Made by a program: the position numbers and the translations under genes
The notes under the pieces: model-generated
Told to the model about the DNA's origin: nothing
What the model saw: the letters and a program-made list of their open reading frames with translations, nothing else
The model's database searches: none
Shown: positions 60,911 to 64,000 of the stretch, piece by piece
Numbering within the stretch: the stretch's first letter is position 1
Layout of the letters: each line of letters opens with the position of its first letter
Origin: JAENVU01 sp963801105
Lineage (GTDB): Bacteria; Actinomycetota; Acidimicrobiia; IMCC26256; JAENVU01
Reading direction: 5' to 3'
Length of the DNA: 64,000 bases
Assembly (NCBI GenBank): GCA_963801105.1
Contig: CAWDDH010000003.1
Coordinates: 3,720,001-3,784,000 of the forward strand

Positions 60911-61781
60911 GCCCGCTCGCCCGACGGCCGAGGAGGTCGCAGCGTTCGCCGCCGACGGCGTGGTGTGCCTGCGCGCCGCGCTCGACGTCGCCGCGGTCGA
61001 GGCCATGGCCGGACCGGTCGAGCAGGCGCTGACGTCGACGGCGGTCGCCGACCTCTCGGAGATGGGACGCGTCCTCGAAGCCGCGGGCGAGCGCGTGGTG
61101 CGCGACGACACCGGCGCCAACGACACCGGCGCCACCGGGACCGGAGCCTTCGCGAGCGGAGTGGACCACTGGCGCGAGCAATCGACGTTCGCGGACTTCG
61201 CGTGCCGGTCTGCGCTCCCCCGCCTCGTCGCCGGGCTGCTGCAGAGCGCCGAGCTCTGGCTCTACGAGGACAGCGTGCTGGTCAAGGAGCCCGGCGCACG
61301 CGAGCACACCGTGTGGCATCAGGATCTCGGCTACTTCCATGTCGACGGCGAGCAGCTCGCCACCACGTGGTGCCCGCTCGACGCCGTGACCCCCGAGACC
61401 GGCGCGGTCCGGTACGTGATCGGCTCGCACCGCTGGACCTCGACCTACCGGCCGAACCTGTTCGTGAGTCCGATGGCGATCCCGGGCACCGCGGGCGAGG
61501 ACGTGCCCGATGTCGACGCGCTCGCCGCCGCCGGCGAGTGCGAGATCGTCACGTTCAGCACCGCACCGGGCGACGTCGTCGTGCACCACGCGCGGACGCT
61601 GCACGCGGCCGGACCCAACACGTCCGGCACCACCCGGCGGCGGGCCATCTCGGTGCGGTACTGCGGCGACGACGCGCGGACGCTGGTGCGGGCCGGCGCA
61701 CCGCGCAAGGCACATCAGGAGGGCTGGACCGACGGCGAGCCCCTCCGCGGCCCCGACCACCCCAGGGTGTGGCCGCGCTGA
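60903..61781 (+). CDS. Phytanoyl-CoA dioxygenase (PhyH) family protein
   Basis: 292 residues. The Fe(II)/2-oxoglutarate site is seen as HTVWHQDLGYF (His-x-Asp, HQD) and the distal His in HHARTLHAAGPN; the 2-OG-binding Arg may be in TTRRRAISVRY. WCPLDAVTPETGAVRYVIGSH is typical of PhyH proteins. It hydroxylates an alkyl or CoA-bound substrate. A low-complexity DTGAND/TGATGTGA stretch (around residues 68-80) is an insertion. The GTG start overlaps the DinB gene by eight bases. Confidence 0.87.
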   Translation: MPEPARPTAEEVAAFAADGVVCLRAALDVAAVEAMAGPVEQALTSTAVADLSEMGRVLEAAGERVVRDDTGANDTGATGTGAFASGVDHWREQSTFADFACRSALPRLVAGLLQSAELWLYEDSVLVKEPGAREHTVWHQDLGYFHVDGEQLATTWCPLDAVTPETGAVRYVIGSHRWTSTYRPNLFVSPMAIPGTAGEDVPDVDALAAAGECEIVTFSTAPGDVVVHHARTLHAAGPNTSGTTRRRAISVRYCGDDARTLVRAGAPRKAHQEGWTDGEPLRGPDHPRVWPR

Positions 61782-61814
61782 GGTTGCCGCCCGCGCCGCA
61801 GCGCGACCGATAGG

Positions 61815-61832
61815 TAGAACGGGTTCTACACT
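61815..61832 (+). promoter_or_regulatory. KstR-type operator TAGAACGGGTTCTA overlapping a leaderless -10 box
   Basis: TAGAACGGGTTCTA (61815-61828) matches TNNAACNNGTTNNA, the published KstR motif for cholesterol and lipid catabolism genes in mycobacteria and rhodococci, at all fixed positions. It overlaps TACACT (61827-61832), which is six bases before ATG 61839. Binding would block polymerase. No KstR gene is in the window. Confidence 0.75.
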
Positions 61833-61838
61833 CGGGGC

Positions 61839-63017
61839 ATGACGATGTACGAGGGACCCGTCTTCGACGCCGACAACCACTACTACGAGGCGCTGGACGC
61901 GTTCACCCGACACCTCGACCCGCGACTCGGACCGCGCTGCGTGCAGTGGTGCGACATCGACGGCCGCAAGTACCAGGTGGTCGGCGGGCGCGTGAGCCGC
62001 GTCGTCGCGAATCCGACGTTCGACCCGATCGCCAAGGCCGGCGCGATGCACGACTACTTCCGCGGCAATCCGGATGGCCGCAACCCGCTCGAGTTCTTGC
62101 AGGACCGCGAGCCGATCCGGCCGGAATACCGCGACCACGACGCTCGGGTCCGCGTCCTCGGCGAACAAGGGCTCGCGGGCTGCTGGATGTTCCCGACGCT
62201 CGGCATGCTCTACGAAGAGCTGCTCCTGCCCGACGTCGAGGCGTTCACCCTCACGTTCACGGCGTTCAACCGCTGGGTCGAGGAGGACTGGGGCTTCTCC
62301 TACCAGGACAAGATCTTCGCGGCGCCGTACGTGTCGCTCGCCGACCCCGAGTGGGCGATCACCGAGCTCGAGTGGGCGCTCGAGCACGACGCCCGCATGA
62401 TCGTGATGCGCCCCGCCGCGCAGTTCACCCGCAACGGGCCGCGCACACCCGGCAGCACCGAGTTCGACCCGTTCTGGTCACGCGTGGAGGAGGCCGGCAT
62501 CACGGTCGTCGTCCATGCGGGTGACAGCGGCTACACGGCCAACGGCTACGCGCCGGACGGGTTCAGCGCGAGCTTCTCGGGCCAGAACATGGGACCGAGC
62601 ATCAAGATGCTGCACATGGAGCGCGCGATCTACGACTTCCTCGCGTCGCTGATCTTCGACCGCTTCTTCACCCGCTTCCCCGGCATCCGCGTCGCGAGCG
62701 TCGAGAACGGCAGCGAGTTCCTGCCCGATCTGTTCCGCAAGCTGCGGTCCCAACACCGCCGCATCCCGGGCTTCTTCCCCGAGGACCCGATCGAGACGTT
62801 CCGCCGCAACGTGTGGATCAACCCGTTCTGGGAGGACGACGTCCACGAGATCGCCGAGCTCATGGGGACCGACCGCGTGATCTTCGGCTCGGACTGGCCC
62901 CACATCGAGGGGATGCCCCAGCCGCTCGACTACGCCGTCGAGGTCAAGGAGTTCGACGTCGCCGACCAGGGCCGGATCCTGCACGACACCGCGCTCGCGC
63001 TCACGACTCGCGGCTGA
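61839..63017 (+). CDS. Amidohydrolase (amidohydrolase_2 / TIM-barrel), KstR-box controlled
   Basis: 392 residues. Begins VFDADNHYYEALDAF: D-x-x-x-H at the first strand, where ACMSD-type enzymes have DxHxH, so the metal site is altered. VVVHAGDSGY supplies the middle His, and FGSDWPHIEGMP the last Asp. It likely hydrolyses or decarboxylates a ring-cleavage or other catabolic product. The KstR box and leaderless promoter directly upstream link it to steroid or lipid breakdown. It is separated from the PhyH gene by 57 bases. Confidence 0.87.
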   Translation: MTMYEGPVFDADNHYYEALDAFTRHLDPRLGPRCVQWCDIDGRKYQVVGGRVSRVVANPTFDPIAKAGAMHDYFRGNPDGRNPLEFLQDREPIRPEYRDHDARVRVLGEQGLAGCWMFPTLGMLYEELLLPDVEAFTLTFTAFNRWVEEDWGFSYQDKIFAAPYVSLADPEWAITELEWALEHDARMIVMRPAAQFTRNGPRTPGSTEFDPFWSRVEEAGITVVVHAGDSGYTANGYAPDGFSASFSGQNMGPSIKMLHMERAIYDFLASLIFDRFFTRFPGIRVASVENGSEFLPDLFRKLRSQHRRIPGFFPEDPIETFRRNVWINPFWEDDVHEIAELMGTDRVIFGSDWPHIEGMPQPLDYAVEVKEFDVADQGRILHDTALALTTRG

Positions 63018-63038
63018 GATCGCGTCCCGGTCCCCGGG

Positions 63039-63875
63039 TCAGCCCTGGGTCTGGGAGCGGCCGCGCTCCATGATGCCGGCACGCCGGCGCTCGATCTCGG
63101 CCGGGTCGAAGCCCGGGCCTTCCCAGCCGCGGGAGACCTCGTCCTCGATCGTCCACGCCTCCGCGTCGGTCACCAGGCTGTTGCGGTCGTAGGTGCTGAG
63201 CATCCGCCGCACCGCGAGTTGGTCGACGGTCCGGCAGTCGGCGGCGAGCTGGCGGCAATACGGCAGCAGCTCGTCGTGAGGAACGACGTGGTTGACGAGC
63301 CCCCAGTCGTACGCGAGCTGCGCGTCCACGAAGTTGCCCGTGACGCTCATCTCGCGTGCCCGGGCGACCCCGACCCGCTGGGGCAGCAGCACCGTGAGCC
63401 CCCATCCGGGCATGACCCCGACGCGCGCGTGCGTGTCCGCGAACCGGGCGCGGTCGGAACCGATCAGGAAGTCGCACGCGAGCGCGAGCTCGAGCCCGCC
63501 CGTGACCGCAACGCCGTTCACCGCGCCGATCAGCAGCTTGGTGCGCGGCGGCAACGCACCCCGCCATGGCAGCTGGCCCTCGCGGGTGCGCCCGCCCATG
63601 TCCATGTCCGCCGGCGTGGGCCCCGAGCCGGATCGCAGCTCGTCGCCGCCGACGGCCCCGGCGCCGAACTCCTTCAGGTCCACCCCGGCGGAGAAGGCCG
63701 GATCGGCTCCGGTGAGGATCATCACGTCGACCGAATCGTCCGCTTCGAGCTCGGTGACCAGTGCCGGGAGCCGGCGGCGCACCGCCCGGTTGAGCGCGTT
63801 GCGCGCCTCGGGCCGGTTGAGGGTGATCAGCGCGACGCCGTCGGTGACGTCGACGAGCACCGGATCCTGAGCCAT
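63039..63875 (-). CDS. Enoyl-CoA hydratase/isomerase family protein
   Basis: 278 residues. NRPEARNALNRAVRRRLPAL, CoA site PAFSAGVDLKEFGAG, VNGVAVTGGLELALACDFLIGS, and FADTHARVGVMPGWGLTVLLP (HARVG keeps the common motif). Ends GFDPAEIERRRAGIMERGRS. It likely acts on an unsaturated acyl-CoA. ATG 63875 follows GAGAGG by eight bases; an in-frame GTG at 63884 is too near that site. Convergent with the amidohydrolase, 21 bases apart. Confidence 0.9.
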   Translation of the reverse strand: MAQDPVLVDVTDGVALITLNRPEARNALNRAVRRRLPALVTELEADDSVDVMILTGADPAFSAGVDLKEFGAGAVGGDELRSGSGPTPADMDMGGRTREGQLPWRGALPPRTKLLIGAVNGVAVTGGLELALACDFLIGSDRARFADTHARVGVMPGWGLTVLLPQRVGVARAREMSVTGNFVDAQLAYDWGLVNHVVPHDELLPYCRQLAADCRTVDQLAVRRMLSTYDRNSLVTDAEAWTIEDEVSRGWEGPGFDPAEIERRRAGIMERGRSQTQG

Positions 63876-63909
63876 GGAGCGCACCTCTCGCCGTGATCAA
63901 GCAAGGTCG

Positions 63910-63915
63910 TACTCT
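63910..63915 (+). promoter_or_regulatory. Leaderless -10 element (TACTCT) of the right-edge SDR gene
   Basis: TACTCT is followed by six bases and ATG 63922, the same geometry as TACACT before the amidohydrolase. Confidence 0.45.
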
Positions 63916-63921
63916 GCCACG

Positions 63922-64000
63922 ATGATCATGGATCGGTTCGACCTCACCGGACGCTGCGCCATCGTGACGGGCGCCGGCAAGGGCATCGGCGCCGGCTGCG
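63922..64000 (+). CDS. Short-chain dehydrogenase, partial (cut by right edge)
   Basis: Only 26 residues are inside the window: MIMDRFDLTGRCAIVTGAGK continues GIGAG. TGAGKGIGAG is the NAD(P)-binding TGxxxGIG motif of classical SDRs. The rest is unseen, so the substrate cannot be judged. An in-frame ATG at 63928 is an alternative start. Confidence 0.85.
   Translation, partial: MIMDRFDLTGRCAIVTGAGKGIGAGC

Noticed and set aside
59655..62387. Minus-strand open frame of 910 codons opposite the acyl-CoA ligase to amidohydrolase genes
   Set aside because: Shadow frame; the plus strand carries four recognisable enzymes with intact motifs.

Overview
The window is about 71-72% GC, with dense genes, many GTG starts, 4-base ATGA/GTGA stop-start overlaps and many leaderless promoters (TANNNT 6-10 bases before the start codon). 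Gene content (F420-type LLM oxidoreductase, DUF5317, DUF3054, DUF4395, TIGR03083-type protein, BTAD/SARP regulator, many acyl-CoA enzymes, a KstR-type operator) points to an actinobacterium, most likely of the Acidimicrobiia. This placement is inference from gene content. No rRNA, tRNA, CRISPR array, insertion sequence or prophage was seen. Everything looks like ordinary chromosome.

Layout. 1-4.9 kb: a broken membrane gene faces a five-gene operon (GT2 transferase, DUF2064 transferase, methyltransferase, membrane-anchored molybdopterin oxidoreductase, small membrane protein). 5.0-9.0 kb: acyl-CoA carboxylase beta subunit, free-standing biotin carrier and two enoyl-CoA hydratases. 9.0-12.6 kb: DUF5317 protein, two membrane HD-domain proteins and a 28-residue membrane peptide with a long leader. 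12.6-20.3 kb: unknown protein, DHPS-like protein, dehydrogenases, TetR regulator, phosphotransferase, SDR. 20.4-26.3 kb: cyclic-nucleotide-binding protein, a BTAD-ATPase regulator split by a frame break, a small unknown protein and an HtrA-like protease. 26.4-31.3 kb: two acyl-CoA dehydrogenases around an AI-2E/PerM-type protein and an ArsR-SRPBCC fusion with a perfect palindromic operator.

31.3-43.3 kb: ABC-F ATPase, Thr-rich surface protein, LLM oxidoreductase and nitrilase operon, large lipoprotein with an esterase-like motif, enoyl-CoA hydratase with a GDSL hydrolase, and an operon of PLP decarboxylase, SnoaL-like and DUF7064-like proteins. 43.4-51.3 kb: NIT-type sensor kinase and a branched-chain-type ABC importer (binding protein, fused LivHM, LivG, LivF). 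51.3-64 kb: IMPase-like, aminotransferase, DUF3054, sulfatase, GNAT, an Ada/AlkA/Ogt alkylation-repair locus, P-loop kinase-like protein, acyl-CoA ligase, DinB-like, phytanoyl-CoA dioxygenase-like, a KstR-box-controlled amidohydrolase, enoyl-CoA hydratase and an SDR cut by the right edge. Taken together, the enzymes suggest catabolism of lipids, steroids or other CoA-linked substrates.

The most striking result is a set of frame breaks in otherwise well-preserved genes (membrane protein at the left edge, BTAD-ATPase, PerM, Thr-rich protein, GDSL hydrolase, Ada-AlkA three times, Ogt). Each lies at a short CG/GC run and can be repaired by adding or removing one CG dinucleotide. This suggests either a systematic sequence error at CGCG/GCGC sites or real dinucleotide slippage, and it must be settled before any of these genes is called dead or split.
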